DNA of 64,000 nt from NCBI GenBank assembly GCA_029858965.1, contig JAOUDZ010000012.1:1-64000 (forward strand), read 5' to 3'. Positions 18,074 to 27,849 of this stretch are shown piece by piece (within the stretch, counting starts at the first letter, position 1; each line of letters opens with the position of its first letter). Source of the stretch: Cyclobacteriaceae bacterium (lineage in GTDB: Bacteria; Bacteroidota; Bacteroidia; Cytophagales; Cyclobacteriaceae). The notes beneath the pieces are model-generated. The model was not told the DNA's origin. It saw only the letters and a program-made list of their open reading frames with translations, and ran no database searches. The translations under genes were made by a program, and so were the position numbers.

Positions 18074-18153
18074 ACGTTAATCATTAAATCGTTAGTCATA
18101 CCCATCGTTCTTCCGATAGAGCGACACATAGACGAAACCCCCAAAAGAGGGGT

Positions 18154-18161
18154 CAAAGTTA
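18154..18161 (-). promoter_or_regulatory. Possible -7 element for secA
   Basis: Minus-strand TAACTTTG matches TAnnTTTG. It lies between dapF and secA and would give a leader of about 75 bases, beginning within a short GC hairpin (ACCCC/GGGGT, 18137-18153). No good -33 element at standard spacing. secA could equally be read from the dapF transcript. Confidence 0.35.
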
Positions 18162-18190
18162 CTTTGTTTTTTGAGATTCAGGGTGATCAA

Positions 18191-18967
18191 TTACAGTTCC
18201 AAATCGCCCTCGAAGACCATTTTGGCAGGCCCGATGAGGAAAATCTCGTGAAAAGCGCCGGGATGGCTGGGTTTAAATTCTACAGCAAGGTCGCCACCCA
18301 GGGTTTTTATGTTTATCGGAGACAAATAACCCTTCATAGACGCCGCTATAGCTGCTGCCGTTACGCCAGTACCACATGAAAGCGTCTCGTTTTCTACGCC
18401 CCGCTCATACGTCCGGACGAATATAGTATTGCCCTCTTGAAGCTCAACAAAGTTTACGTTGGTTCCTCCCGGTTTAAATTCTTCCTTGTAACGAATCTTT
18501 CTTCCTTCTTCTAGTACCGGATAATTGTGTATATCTGAAACAAATCTTACGAAATGCGGGGAACCAGTATTTATAAAATAATCATCCATTATTTCAATTA
18601 CGGTTTCAACCGGGGTCATCTTTAGTTTTATAATCCCTGATGGCAGAAGTTCAGCTGAATGCACACCATCAAAAGCATTAAAGGTTGCTTTTCCGTTCAC
18701 CAATCCTAGCTGTGATGCAAAATGAACAGCCGCTCTGCTTCCATTGCCACACAAGCTCTGCGAGCCATCGCTGTTAAAATATTCAAGGTTAAAATTTAGT
18801 GATGGATGTTTTTCAATCAGCATCAAACCATCTGCGCCAACACCGAAGTTGCGATGGCAGATGTGCTGAACCTGATCCTTGGTGAAGGATAAACTACTAA
18901 CCCGGTTGTCAATTATCACAAAATCGTTACCGGTTGCCTGATATTTATAAAAATGAACTTTAGACAC
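18191..18967 (-). CDS. dapF: Diaminopimelate epimerase
   Basis: DapF converts LL- to meso-diaminopimelate, the last step before lysine and the cross-linking residue of Gram-negative peptidoglycan. The 258-residue protein is near the usual length and has both catalytic cysteines: Cys73 in SLCGNGSRAA and Cys198 in LSCGTGVTAAA. N-terminal ATGNDFVIID and the GVGADGL motif also fit. It is cytoplasmic with no signal. It follows the DUF4834 gene by 39 bases on the same strand and precedes secA by 117 bases. Nothing unusual was seen. Confidence 0.97.
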   Translation of the reverse strand: MSKVHFYKYQATGNDFVIIDNRVSSLSFTKDQVQHICHRNFGVGADGLMLIEKHPSLNFNLEYFNSDGSQSLCGNGSRAAVHFASQLGLVNGKATFNAFDGVHSAELLPSGIIKLKMTPVETVIEIMDDYFINTGSPHFVRFVSDIHNYPVLEEGRKIRYKEEFKPGGTNVNFVELQEGNTIFVRTYERGVENETLSCGTGVTAAAIAASMKGYLSPINIKTLGGDLAVEFKPSHPGAFHEIFLIGPAKMVFEGDLEL

Positions 18968-19006
18968 TGGATTCTGATGGCTATGATTCCGGATACTTGA
19001 AGCCGG

Positions 19007-19222
19007 CTACTTTATCTCTTCGTAATCGATATATTCTCCTGGTTTGGACCCGCCCTTGTTATTCTTCTTTGTCCTGCTGGCAGTTGCGCTTGCGTTGTTG
19101 TCAAACTCTTTACGTTGCTGGTCGCGCAAAATTTGGGAAGCTGCCCCTGCCCTAAAAAACAGGCTGCCAACCTTGTAAATCACGTAGACAATAATTCCTA
19201 ATATTAACAGAAATTTAAACAT
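19007..19222 (-). CDS. DUF4834 family small membrane protein
   Basis: 71 residues: one N-terminal transmembrane helix (about 3-22, LILGIIVYVIYKVGSLFF) and a polar Lys/Asn-rich tail ending GEYIDYEEIK. The tail with its YIDYEEI ending matches DUF4834, a family I know only from Bacteroidota and of unknown function. It has its own -7 element 32 bases upstream and sits ahead of dapF, with which it is probably co-transcribed. Confidence 0.8.
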   Translation of the reverse strand: MFKFLLILGIIVYVIYKVGSLFFRAGAASQILRDQQRKEFDNNASATASRTKKNNKGGSKPGEYIDYEEIK

Positions 19223-19253
19223 AGCACTGAATGTTTAATACTAAACCAATAAA

Positions 19254-19261
19254 CAAAGGTA
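19254..19261 (-). promoter_or_regulatory. -7 element for the DUF4834-dapF transcript
   Basis: Minus-strand TACCTTTG matches TAnnTTTG. Initiation near 19247 gives a leader of about 25 bases to the ATG at 19222. A -33-like CTTG lies 25 bases further upstream, a longer spacer than usual. Confidence 0.45.
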
Positions 19262-19417
19262 TAGGTTTCTTAAAAAGGACGGTGCACAAGTGATATTATT
19301 TTACACTTACCATTGAAATGGCCGACAATATACGGTTGCAAGGCCTAAAACGACTTTCATAAGCCATTTCCAGGGCCGTCATCAAATAAGGGAAAGCTGA
19401 CTTTTTAGGATGTTTTA

Positions 19418-22234
19418 CTATCTACTCAAATACAAATTCCGTTCTGCGTAGATTTTCATAAAATAGTCATCCATCAAGTCATCAATAAAGTAAATGGATT
19501 CGCCTGTAGATTTCATTTCTGGCCCAAGTTCCTTATTCACATCCTGAAATTTGTGGAAAGAAAAAACAGGTTCCTTAATAGCATAGCCGTGCTTCGTCGG
19601 GTTGAACGCAAAATCCCTGATCTTTTTTTCTCCCAGCATGACTTTTGTGGCATAATTCACATAGGGCTCGTCGTATGCCTTGCAAATGAAAGGTACAGTT
19701 CTGGAGGCACGGGGATTCGCTTCAATAATGTAAACCTTGTCATTTTTGATTGCAAACTGTATGTTAATTAGCCCAACCGTTTGTAGCGCTAATGCGATCT
19801 TATGTGTATAGTGCTCAATCTGTTTGATGACAAAATCTCCCAGGTTGTATGGTGGCAGCACAGCATAAGAATCACCAGAGTGAATTCCAGCCGGTTCGAT
19901 ATGCTGCATGATCCCTATAATGTATACGTCTTCTCCATCGCAGATCGCATCGGCCTCGGCTTCAATAGCACCATCCAGGAAATGGTCCAGCAAAACTTTA
20001 TTTTCCGGCAGGTGTTTCCATATGTCAAGAATATGATCCTCTAACTCTTGCTCATTGATTACAATCTTCATGCTTTGGCCCCCCAGTACATAGGAGGGTC
20101 TTACAAGCAGTGGGAACCCTATGGTCTTTGAAACTTCAATTGCATCATCCGCATTTTCGGCGACGCCAAACTCCGGATATGGAATAGACAACTCCTTTAG
20201 CAGGGAAGAGAACCGGCCGCGGTCTTCCGCAAGGTCCAATGCATCAAATGAAGTGCCGATGATCTTGATGCCATACTTATGCAGTTTCTCAGCCAGTTTC
20301 AAGGCTGTCTGTCCGCCCAATTGAACAATCACACCTTCCGGCTTTTCATGCTGGATGATATCGTATAGATGTTCCCAGAAAACCGGCTCAAAATAGAGTT
20401 TATCCGCGATATCAAAATCAGTCGAAACAGTCTCTGGATTACAATTAACCATGATGGTTTCATAGCCGCATTCTTTCGCAGCCAGAACCCCATGGACGCA
20501 AGAATAATCAAACTCAATTCCCTGCCCGATACGGTTAGGGCCTGAACCCAATACGATTATTTTCTTTTTTGATGTCACAATCGATTCATTCTCAGCATCA
20601 AAAGTTGAATAATAGTACGGCGTTTTTGCTTCAAATTCTGCGGCGCACGTATCAACCAGCTTGTATACCCTGTTGATTCCCATCTCCTTGCGCTTGTTGT
20701 ATACCTCACTTTCATAACAATCCAGCATGTGCGCAATTTGCCGATCTGCATACCCTTTTTCTTTGGCTCTGCGCATTAAATCCTTTGGAATAGTGGCCAG
20801 TTCGTATTTGCTAATAACCTTTTCGATCTCCACCAGCTCTTCAATTTGCTTGAGGAACCAACGGTCAATCCGGGTAAGCTTAAGAACTGTTTTCATTGGG
20901 ATACCTAACTTCAGCGCATCGTAAATATGAAAAACTCTGTTCCAGCTTGGATGTTCAAGGCTATACAGCAATTCGTCTTGTTTGGTAAGTTCTTTACCAT
21001 CAGCACCCAGTCCGTTCCGACGAATCTCTAATGACTGACAGGCCTTTTGGAGGGCCTCCTGAAAATTCCTTCCGATGCCCATTGCTTCCCCAACAGACTT
21101 CATCTGTAATCCCAGTTTCCGATCCGTACCGTGAAACTTGTCAAAATTCCAACGTGGTACCTTTACGATCACGTAGTCAATTGCAGGTTCAAAGTATGCA
21201 GTCGTCGTTCCTGTAATTGCATTGCTCAATTCATCGAGATTATAGCCAATAGCGAGTTTAGCAGCAATCTTAGCGATCGGATAACCCGTCGCCTTAGACG
21301 CCAGCGCAGAAGAACGTGATACGCGAGGGTTAATTTCTATACCAATAATCTCTTCATCGTTATCCGGATTAAGGGCAAACTGAACGTTGCATCCACCGGC
21401 AAACTGCCCTATGCCATTCATCATTTTAATGGCCAGGTCACGCATGTGTTGATATACTGTATCCGGCAAAGTCATGGCAGGGGCAACGGTGATTGAGTCA
21501 CCCGTGTGGATGCCCATAGGATCGAAATTTTCTATCGAGCATATTATGATTACGTTGCCAATGTTATCCCGAAGTAACTCCAACTCGTACTCTTTCCAAC
21601 CCTTAATGCTTTGTTCAACAAGCACTTCATGGATAGGTGAGGCATGCAACCCGCTGTTGAGGGCGTCGTCAAAATCATTGTGATCATCGACAAAAGCACC
21701 GCCGGTTCCCCCCAAGGTAAACGAAGGCCGAATAACCAGCGGAAAGCCTATTTCCTGGGCAATTTCTTTTCCTCCCAAAAAGGATGTTGCGGTGCCACCC
21801 TGGCAAACGCCTACCCCGAGCTCAATCATCTTAAGCCGAAATTTCTCGCGGTCCTCAGTTGTCTCTATAGCATGAATATCAACCCCTATGATGCGTACAC
21901 CAAAGTGCTGCCATATCCCTGCCTTGTCGCAATCAATGCACAAATTCAGGGCTGTTTGCCCACCCATTGTTGGGAGTACGGCATCGATATGATGCTTTTC
22001 CAGTATTTCACGGATCGATTTCTTATCGAGTGGCTTCAAGTAAACGTGATCTGCCGTCAACTTGTCAGTCATGATCGTGGCTGGGTTTGAATTGATCAAT
22101 ACCACTTCAATCCCTTCCTCCCGCAATGAACGAGAGGCCTGAGATCCCGCATAATCAAATTCACATGCTTGACCGATGATGATGGGGCCACTGCCGATGA
22201 TGAGGATGGAGCGAATACTTCTATCTCTGGGCAT
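19418..22234 (-). CDS. carB: Carbamoyl-phosphate synthase large subunit
   Basis: CarB uses ammonia from CarA, bicarbonate and two ATP to make carbamoyl phosphate for arginine and pyrimidines. The 938-residue protein holds both ATP-grasp halves: IGSGPIIIGQACEFDY and GGTGGAFVDD in the first, LGSGPNRIGQGIEFDYSC and VRPSYVLGGQSM in the second, each followed by an EINPR/EANPRASR motif. E. coli CarB has about 1073 residues; the missing part corresponds to the C-terminal MGS-like regulatory domain that binds UMP and ornithine. The frame stops cleanly after YAERNLYLSR, so this looks like a natural short form. carA is not in the window. A -7 element lies about 35 bases upstream. Confidence 0.97.
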   Translation of the reverse strand: MPRDRSIRSILIIGSGPIIIGQACEFDYAGSQASRSLREEGIEVVLINSNPATIMTDKLTADHVYLKPLDKKSIREILEKHHIDAVLPTMGGQTALNLCIDCDKAGIWQHFGVRIIGVDIHAIETTEDREKFRLKMIELGVGVCQGGTATSFLGGKEIAQEIGFPLVIRPSFTLGGTGGAFVDDHNDFDDALNSGLHASPIHEVLVEQSIKGWKEYELELLRDNIGNVIIICSIENFDPMGIHTGDSITVAPAMTLPDTVYQHMRDLAIKMMNGIGQFAGGCNVQFALNPDNDEEIIGIEINPRVSRSSALASKATGYPIAKIAAKLAIGYNLDELSNAITGTTTAYFEPAIDYVIVKVPRWNFDKFHGTDRKLGLQMKSVGEAMGIGRNFQEALQKACQSLEIRRNGLGADGKELTKQDELLYSLEHPSWNRVFHIYDALKLGIPMKTVLKLTRIDRWFLKQIEELVEIEKVISKYELATIPKDLMRRAKEKGYADRQIAHMLDCYESEVYNKRKEMGINRVYKLVDTCAAEFEAKTPYYYSTFDAENESIVTSKKKIIVLGSGPNRIGQGIEFDYSCVHGVLAAKECGYETIMVNCNPETVSTDFDIADKLYFEPVFWEHLYDIIQHEKPEGVIVQLGGQTALKLAEKLHKYGIKIIGTSFDALDLAEDRGRFSSLLKELSIPYPEFGVAENADDAIEVSKTIGFPLLVRPSYVLGGQSMKIVINEQELEDHILDIWKHLPENKVLLDHFLDGAIEAEADAICDGEDVYIIGIMQHIEPAGIHSGDSYAVLPPYNLGDFVIKQIEHYTHKIALALQTVGLINIQFAIKNDKVYIIEANPRASRTVPFICKAYDEPYVNYATKVMLGEKKIRDFAFNPTKHGYAIKEPVFSFHKFQDVNKELGPEMKSTGESIYFIDDLMDDYFMKIYAERNLYLSR

Positions 22235-22266
22235 TGTTTACAGGGAATGGGGTGAACAAAATTGGG

Positions 22267-22274
22267 CAAAAATA
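22267..22274 (-). promoter_or_regulatory. Possible -7 element for carB
   Basis: Minus-strand TATTTTTG matches TAnnTTTG, about 33 bases before the carB start at 22234. No -33 at the expected distance. Confidence 0.4.
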
Positions 22275-22412
22275 AAACACTGGATCAAATGATCGCAGAA
22301 ATGGCAATATTAATTGTGATTATTTTATAATTAGCGCGCTTCTACCGTTTGAAAACTTCTTTTTGCAGCCGTTGTTACATTTTTATAACCTTCGGCGTTT
22401 TAATGGAAATAC

Positions 22413-24107
22413 ATGGTTTTGAATCTTAAAGGCAATGATCAGTACACCTACGACGCGATTGTCGTCGGATCCGGCATCAGTGGAGGCTGGGCAGCCAAAG
22501 AGCTTTGTGAAAAAGGATTGAAGGTACTGATGTTGGAACGTGGCATGCCGCTTCAACATCCGGATTATCCAACCGCAACCAAGGATCCCTGGGAATTCCC
22601 GTATTGTGGAAGCTTGACGCAGGAAGACAAGACCAAAAGCTTCGTCCAGGCGAGGCACTATTCCTTCAGGGAAGACAACAAGCACTTCTATATTAATGAT
22701 CTGGAAAATCCTTATACTGAAATTAAACGATTTGACTGGATTCGGGGTGATGTGGTAGGCGGACGATCTTTACTTTGGGCAAGACAGTGTTATCGTTTGA
22801 GTGACCTCGACTTTGAGGCCAATGTAAAAGACGGCCACGGTATTGACTGGCCTGTCCGGTATAGAGACTTGGAGCCCTGGTACGAATACGTTGAATCATT
22901 TATTGGTGTTAGCGGACAGGAAGAAGGTATACAGCACCTCCCCGATGGTAAGTTCCTGCCGCCTATGGAAATGAATTGTGCGGAAAAGGATTTCAAGTCG
23001 CGTCTAAACAAAACCTATAGTAATCGGTATGTTACGATTGGGCGATCGGCGAACCTTACACAACCCGTAAAAGGCAGGGGTCAATGTCAAAATCGTAATC
23101 TTTGCCATCGAGGGTGCCCGTATGGCGCTTATTTCAGCACCAATGCCAGTACACTTCCGGCTGCTTTTGCAACCGGCAATCTCACGCTACGGCCACATTC
23201 GCTGGTGGACAAGGTGCTTTATGATGACCAAAAGGGGAAAGCTACCGGTATAGAAATAACCGATACAGAAACCAATGAAGTGCTTCAATTTCACTCCAGA
23301 ATAATCTTCCTGAACGCCTCAACGGTTGCGACGGCATATATCTTGTTAAACTCAACGTCGCGCCGGTTCCCTAACGGAATGGGTAATGGTAGTGATCAGG
23401 TAGGGCGAAACCTGATGGATCACCACAAGCATGTTGGTGCCTCAGCTTCCGTGGAAGGATTCGAAGATCAGTATTATACCGGCCGCAGACCGAACGGCAT
23501 CTATGTGCCCAGATTCAGAAACATAACAGAAAAAAGATCCGACTACTTGCGTGGATTCGGTTACCAAGGTGGGGCCTCGCGCGACGACTGGCATTCCGAT
23601 GCATTGGGGACTACCATCGGCGGCTCATTAAAAAAAAATTTGCAAACCCCTGGTCCCTGGAACATAAGTTTCACCGGATTTGGAGAATGTCTTCCCTATT
23701 CTGAAAATCGAGTTACACTCAATCCCGATAAGAAAGACAAATGGGGCCGCCCCACCTTAAATATTGATGCTGAATTTAAGGACAATGAGAAAGCCATGCG
23801 AGATGATATGCGAGATGCGATGGGCGAGATGTTGGAGGCACTTGGATACAAAAACGTGAAGACTTATATGAATAGCTCTTTCCCCGGCAATGCAAACCAT
23901 GAAATGGGCACTGCCCGGATGGGTCATGATCCGAGGACCTCGGTCCTCAATGCATTCAATCAAATGCACGAAGTTAAGAATGTCTTTATAACAGATGGTG
24001 CTGCGATGACTTCTTCTTCATGTGTAAACCCATCGCTTACGTATATGGCCCTGACCGCGCGCGCGTGCGACTACGCTATAAAGGAACTTAACCGATTAAA
24101 TATCTAA
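22413..24107 (+). CDS. GMC-family FAD oxidoreductase (glucoside 3-dehydrogenase-like)
   Basis: A 564-residue flavoprotein. The N-terminal dinucleotide fold GSGISGGWAAKELCEKG (about residues 19-35) and the C-terminal NHEMGTARMG and DGAAMTSSSCVNPSLTYMALTARA segments are GMC hallmarks; the latter carries the catalytic His/Asn region. A Cys-rich stretch CQNRNLCHRGCPYGAYFS in the middle is typical of the bacterial branch that includes glucoside 3-dehydrogenase and gluconate 2-dehydrogenase large subunits. Those enzymes usually have a small Tat-exported subunit next door; none is present here. It has no clear signal peptide. Oxidation of a sugar or polyol is likely; the substrate is unknown. It converges on the subtilase gene (11-base gap). 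Confidence 0.9.
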   Translation: MVLNLKGNDQYTYDAIVVGSGISGGWAAKELCEKGLKVLMLERGMPLQHPDYPTATKDPWEFPYCGSLTQEDKTKSFVQARHYSFREDNKHFYINDLENPYTEIKRFDWIRGDVVGGRSLLWARQCYRLSDLDFEANVKDGHGIDWPVRYRDLEPWYEYVESFIGVSGQEEGIQHLPDGKFLPPMEMNCAEKDFKSRLNKTYSNRYVTIGRSANLTQPVKGRGQCQNRNLCHRGCPYGAYFSTNASTLPAAFATGNLTLRPHSLVDKVLYDDQKGKATGIEITDTETNEVLQFHSRIIFLNASTVATAYILLNSTSRRFPNGMGNGSDQVGRNLMDHHKHVGASASVEGFEDQYYTGRRPNGIYVPRFRNITEKRSDYLRGFGYQGGASRDDWHSDALGTTIGGSLKKNLQTPGPWNISFTGFGECLPYSENRVTLNPDKKDKWGRPTLNIDAEFKDNEKAMRDDMRDAMGEMLEALGYKNVKTYMNSSFPGNANHEMGTARMGHDPRTSVLNAFNQMHEVKNVFITDGAAMTSSSCVNPSLTYMALTARACDYAIKELNRLNI

Positions 24108-24118
24108 ACAAGAATAAA

Positions 24119-27100
24119 CTAGCGGGTAATTACAATCTTCCTGGTGATAATATGATCACGGGTTGAAATTCTTAGCATGTATATACCACCAGCAAGGTCA
24201 GCTGTATCCATAATCTGCTGGTCTTCTCCTCCGCTAATACCACAAGAAACCCTTTTACCCCGTGTATCAAACAGTGCAATTTCGCTATTCGCACCAGCAC
24301 CCAAAATAGTCACCGATCGTGCGCCCGGATGTACAGGGTTGGGGTGAACTGTGATTGCTTGCATGGATACATCCTCGACTCCCGTTACGATGCCAAACGT
24401 TTTTGATTCCACACTTTCACATCCATTTTCAGCAGTAACGCTTAATGTAACGGTAAACTCACCTTCCTGGACGTAGGCATAACGTGGACTTTGTTCATTG
24501 CTGGTACTGCCATCTCCAAACTCCCAAAACCAGGTTACTCCTGAAGTGGTCGCTGGCGAAAAATTGATCACCTCGTTTTGCAAGGGATTTTCTGTTGATA
24601 CTGAAAAAGAAGCAGAGGCGCTGGGCTTCACTTTGACGTCTACCGTCTCAGTTGATGCACAAGTCAATGCATCATTCCGAACCACAACTGAGTATTGCCC
24701 AGATGCAGTAACGTCTATGGTTTGTGTTTTTTCGCCGGTGCTCCAGGTATATTCATCTGCCTTGCCGACGGAAAGAACCACCGTTTCCCCATCACAGAAT
24801 TCGAGGCTTCCTGATGGCTGTATTTCCGGGGACGGCCACACCGAGACAGTGGCGGCAGTTCGTAAACTTTCATACGTGTTATCTGCATTGGAGACGAAAA
24901 ATGTGGTGTCTCCCAAAAGATTGGACGTATTGAATTGCGCGCCAGTGTAAATTGGAGCGCCTCCCGTAAAATCAGCATACCATTTAAAATTCGAAGCCCC
25001 GGTCGCCTGCAACATGGCAGCGTCTCCATAACACACGTTCATGTTTTCAACGATAGGCCTGGAAGCCTTCAACGTAAAGTTGTATAACGAATCAGCATAT
25101 CTTGCAGAGGTGATCAACGCAGCATTCGACTTTGCAGCGTGCAGCGCAAAGGCGATCGTAACTTCTTCTCCCGGACTGATAAAATAAGGCCCTGAAGCTA
25201 CGACGTGGCTGACATCGTTTCCTGTCGTAGGACTACCAGCCTGAATTTTGCTAAGCCCACTGGAGATACTCAAGAATTTCTCAGTATCAGTATAACCATC
25301 GTAGATTCCAAAAGGATTTCCTTCGATGGTTTGATCATTGTCAATAGCATAATAGTGGGCAGTCCCACTTAATGCCTGAATGCCTGATCTTGGCAGGGTG
25401 GAAGATTGAGCCGGGAAAACATAACCTAACCTGGTGTCATTATCCCAGGCTGCCCGATCACCGGCGCCGGCAGAAGCAATATCCCAATCCGCGAATATGC
25501 CAAAATAGAAATCAGAGATTGGTTCGGCCTTTATGTTCTTAACCTTGTATTCCAAAATTATAAAATCTCTATAGGGATCGTTATTCCAAACCAGGCTTTG
25601 GTATGAGATGTCCAAAGAAGCTAAGGCAGCGTCTTCATCGCTCCTTATATGTCCAGTAATTTCAGCGTAAGATCTTTCTCCCGGGGCCATTTCAACTAGC
25701 TTCGCGGTTGCGGTGAAATCCTGATCAAATTGATCGTTGATTCCTCGCACATTGTTGTAGACGGTGGTTGAAGATGTTCCCATAATAAGTCCCATCTCAT
25801 ACAAAATGCTTTCCTCATCGTAGATAAATCCCGAACCGTTATTTTGCTCCGAAACATTTCCAAATCCAATTCTTGCGGGAGTAGTTATCGAGGTAATGAT
25901 GTTGTTTTCGTCAACGTCAATGTATGATGGAATAATGAAACTCAGGAGTTGAAAATCGTGGTATTCGCCATCAGAAAATGTAAGCAAAGCTTCGACAGGT
26001 TGATCGACCGGAAAATCCAGTCCCAGTATAATATCAAAAGGCGAAGCGCTATTTCTTACGGTAACCTTCTCTCCAATGCTACCCACAATAATTTCACCAT
26101 TTACAATTGTGATGTAGGGCGAGGGTGATGTTAGTGTTGCAGTCAATCCATTTGAAGATGGAAGAAGGTAGTTTGTAAAATCAAAAAACAGTTTTGCGCT
26201 GTCCCCGGCGTTTGGTGTTCGCCCATCCTCCCTTACCAGCTGCTGCCTGGTTGCCCGGATAGATGGGCTTTGCATAGTAAGTGCCCGGGCAACATCCAGT
26301 CTTCCTTTTCCCAGTTTATTAGTGAACAATGGATTATTGTTGTAGATACCTTCGTCGGCCGATACGCGAAGTTGCTCGCCAACCTGGAGGGGTGTAAAAA
26401 GCGGGTTCTGCGCCCAGACCAGGGCCGCAGCGCCAGAAACGATAGGTGCAGACAATGACGTGCCGGAGTCTGCACCATACGCATCATTGTAAGTCGTGGT
26501 AAAAATATTTGTCCCGGGAGAAATGATATCAATTGTCTTTCCAAAATTGGAAAATTTAGAACGAACATCGGCCGCATCAGATGACGCGACAGACAAAACA
26601 TACTCATAGGCGGCGGGATAAATGGGGGTCTCTAAATTGCTGTTGCCTGCTGCGGCTACTACGAGGCATCCTAAATCGAGTGTAACATATTCAATAATAT
26701 CCTGCGCTATTGTACTGCGGTAATATCCACCCCAGGAACAATTTATGATTTTTGCGCCGTGGGTTGCGGCGTACAAAATACCTTCGTACAGATTGGAAGA
26801 ATAGTTGGAACCAGTGGCGGGTTGGTTGTCAGCAAAATGCTTTGTGAACAACAGTTTCGTGGTGTAGCCAACGCTTGAAATCCCAATACCATTATTTGTT
26901 GATGCCGAAGCACAGCCTGCTACCATCGTACCATGGGCAAAAAGATTTCCCTGCGAAATGGAAGGATCATTGTCCCCAATAAACCCCGGCGTACCAATGA
27001 GCGAGAGATCAGCCCCTGAAAAATCCCATCCCCGATTATTGTCAATGAACCCATCTCCGTCGTTGTCTATGCCGTCGACAGGATCAGCAGGATCAATGTA

Positions 27101-27661
27101 TAGATTGTCTTGAAGATCCGGATGGTTCAAGTCTCCACCCGTATCAACGATGCCGATAATAATAGCCTGGTTGCCAGTGGTTATATCCCACGCTTCAGGC
27201 GCGCGGATAAGGTCAAGATAATATTGCTGATTTGAGGACGGATCATCTGGTGTGAAGAATGGCTTTATTGTATGAACTGGCTCCACAACCTCAAAATACC
27301 CGGTTGCATATAGCTCCTTGACAAAATCTTCTAACGCGATCGTTTTGTCGAAAGACAACTTGTAGTAAAGCGAGATGTCCACGTGCTGCCTGCGCGGCGC
27401 TATCCGGCCAAGGGTTTTCTCGCGGGTTTTAGCATTCAGGAACGGACTGATGCGGTTGGTACTGATTCCTGCCGGCTTCCTGCCGGTGGACGCACCCGGC
27501 ATGAAAATATCCCGGTGCGATTCTTTGAGTTTTACCCAGACGACACCATTTTCAAAGTCGCCAGGAGAAACTTGTTCTGGGAAGTTAAATTTTCGCTTAA
27601 TCTGCCCATTCACTGAATGGTAGAACAAGCCGTACATCAGACAAATCAAAACAATCCTCAC
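24119..27661 (-). CDS. Subtilisin-like S8 peptidase with PKD domain and T9SS sorting domain
   Basis: An 1180-residue secreted protease. It starts with GTG at 27661 and a signal peptide to about residue 20 (ending SVNGQ). The S8 catalytic triad is intact: Asp173 (GIVDTGGDLNHPD), His243 (HGTMVAG), Ser402 (GTSLSAPIV), with oxyanion Asn340. A long beta-rich middle follows, then Ig-like repeats (about 880-1000), a PKD domain (WFWEFGDGSTSNEQSPRYAY, around 1040-1070) and a C-terminal type IX secretion sorting domain (HPNPVHPGARS ... GGIYMLRI ... RKIVITR). The protein should be exported by T9SS and attached to the cell surface or released, where it degrades protein. Calcium-type loops DGIDNDGDGFIDNN lie near residue 200. 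A -7 element lies 23 bases upstream. Confidence 0.95.
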   Translation of the reverse strand: MRIVLICLMYGLFYHSVNGQIKRKFNFPEQVSPGDFENGVVWVKLKESHRDIFMPGASTGRKPAGISTNRISPFLNAKTREKTLGRIAPRRQHVDISLYYKLSFDKTIALEDFVKELYATGYFEVVEPVHTIKPFFTPDDPSSNQQYYLDLIRAPEAWDITTGNQAIIIGIVDTGGDLNHPDLQDNLYIDPADPVDGIDNDGDGFIDNNRGWDFSGADLSLIGTPGFIGDNDPSISQGNLFAHGTMVAGCASASTNNGIGISSVGYTTKLLFTKHFADNQPATGSNYSSNLYEGILYAATHGAKIINCSWGGYYRSTIAQDIIEYVTLDLGCLVVAAAGNSNLETPIYPAAYEYVLSVASSDAADVRSKFSNFGKTIDIISPGTNIFTTTYNDAYGADSGTSLSAPIVSGAAALVWAQNPLFTPLQVGEQLRVSADEGIYNNNPLFTNKLGKGRLDVARALTMQSPSIRATRQQLVREDGRTPNAGDSAKLFFDFTNYLLPSSNGLTATLTSPSPYITIVNGEIIVGSIGEKVTVRNSASPFDIILGLDFPVDQPVEALLTFSDGEYHDFQLLSFIIPSYIDVDENNIITSITTPARIGFGNVSEQNNGSGFIYDEESILYEMGLIMGTSSTTVYNNVRGINDQFDQDFTATAKLVEMAPGERSYAEITGHIRSDEDAALASLDISYQSLVWNNDPYRDFIILEYKVKNIKAEPISDFYFGIFADWDIASAGAGDRAAWDNDTRLGYVFPAQSSTLPRSGIQALSGTAHYYAIDNDQTIEGNPFGIYDGYTDTEKFLSISSGLSKIQAGSPTTGNDVSHVVASGPYFISPGEEVTIAFALHAAKSNAALITSARYADSLYNFTLKASRPIVENMNVCYGDAAMLQATGASNFKWYADFTGGAPIYTGAQFNTSNLLGDTTFFVSNADNTYESLRTAATVSVWPSPEIQPSGSLEFCDGETVVLSVGKADEYTWSTGEKTQTIDVTASGQYSVVVRNDALTCASTETVDVKVKPSASASFSVSTENPLQNEVINFSPATTSGVTWFWEFGDGSTSNEQSPRYAYVQEGEFTVTLSVTAENGCESVESKTFGIVTGVEDVSMQAITVHPNPVHPGARSVTILGAGANSEIALFDTRGKRVSCGISGGEDQQIMDTADLAGGIYMLRISTRDHIITRKIVITR

Positions 27662-27683
27662 CCAAGTTCATATTTACCCAATA

Positions 27684-27691
27684 CAAAATTA
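27684..27691 (-). promoter_or_regulatory. -7 element for the S8 peptidase gene
   Basis: Minus-strand TAATTTTG matches TAnnTTTG and would start transcription near 27677, about 16 bases before the GTG at 27661. This supports the GTG start. No clear -33. Confidence 0.4.
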
Positions 27692-27849
27692 ATACAGGAA
27701 ACCTGATTAAGGTAATAACCGACGCGATGTCTCTTTAATACCGAGTGATTTCAATTCCGGATTTTATTCATATTCACGCAAAAGACTGGTAAGAAGAGAG
27801 AACTGAAGCCACTTCTGCCAACATCCTTCACCCTGCAGTCAAGGATAAT

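Noticed and set aside
22348-22383. TTTG and TACATTTT upstream of the GMC gene as a promoter
   Set aside because: The -7 lacks the final G and the spacer is 24 bases, so the match is too poor.
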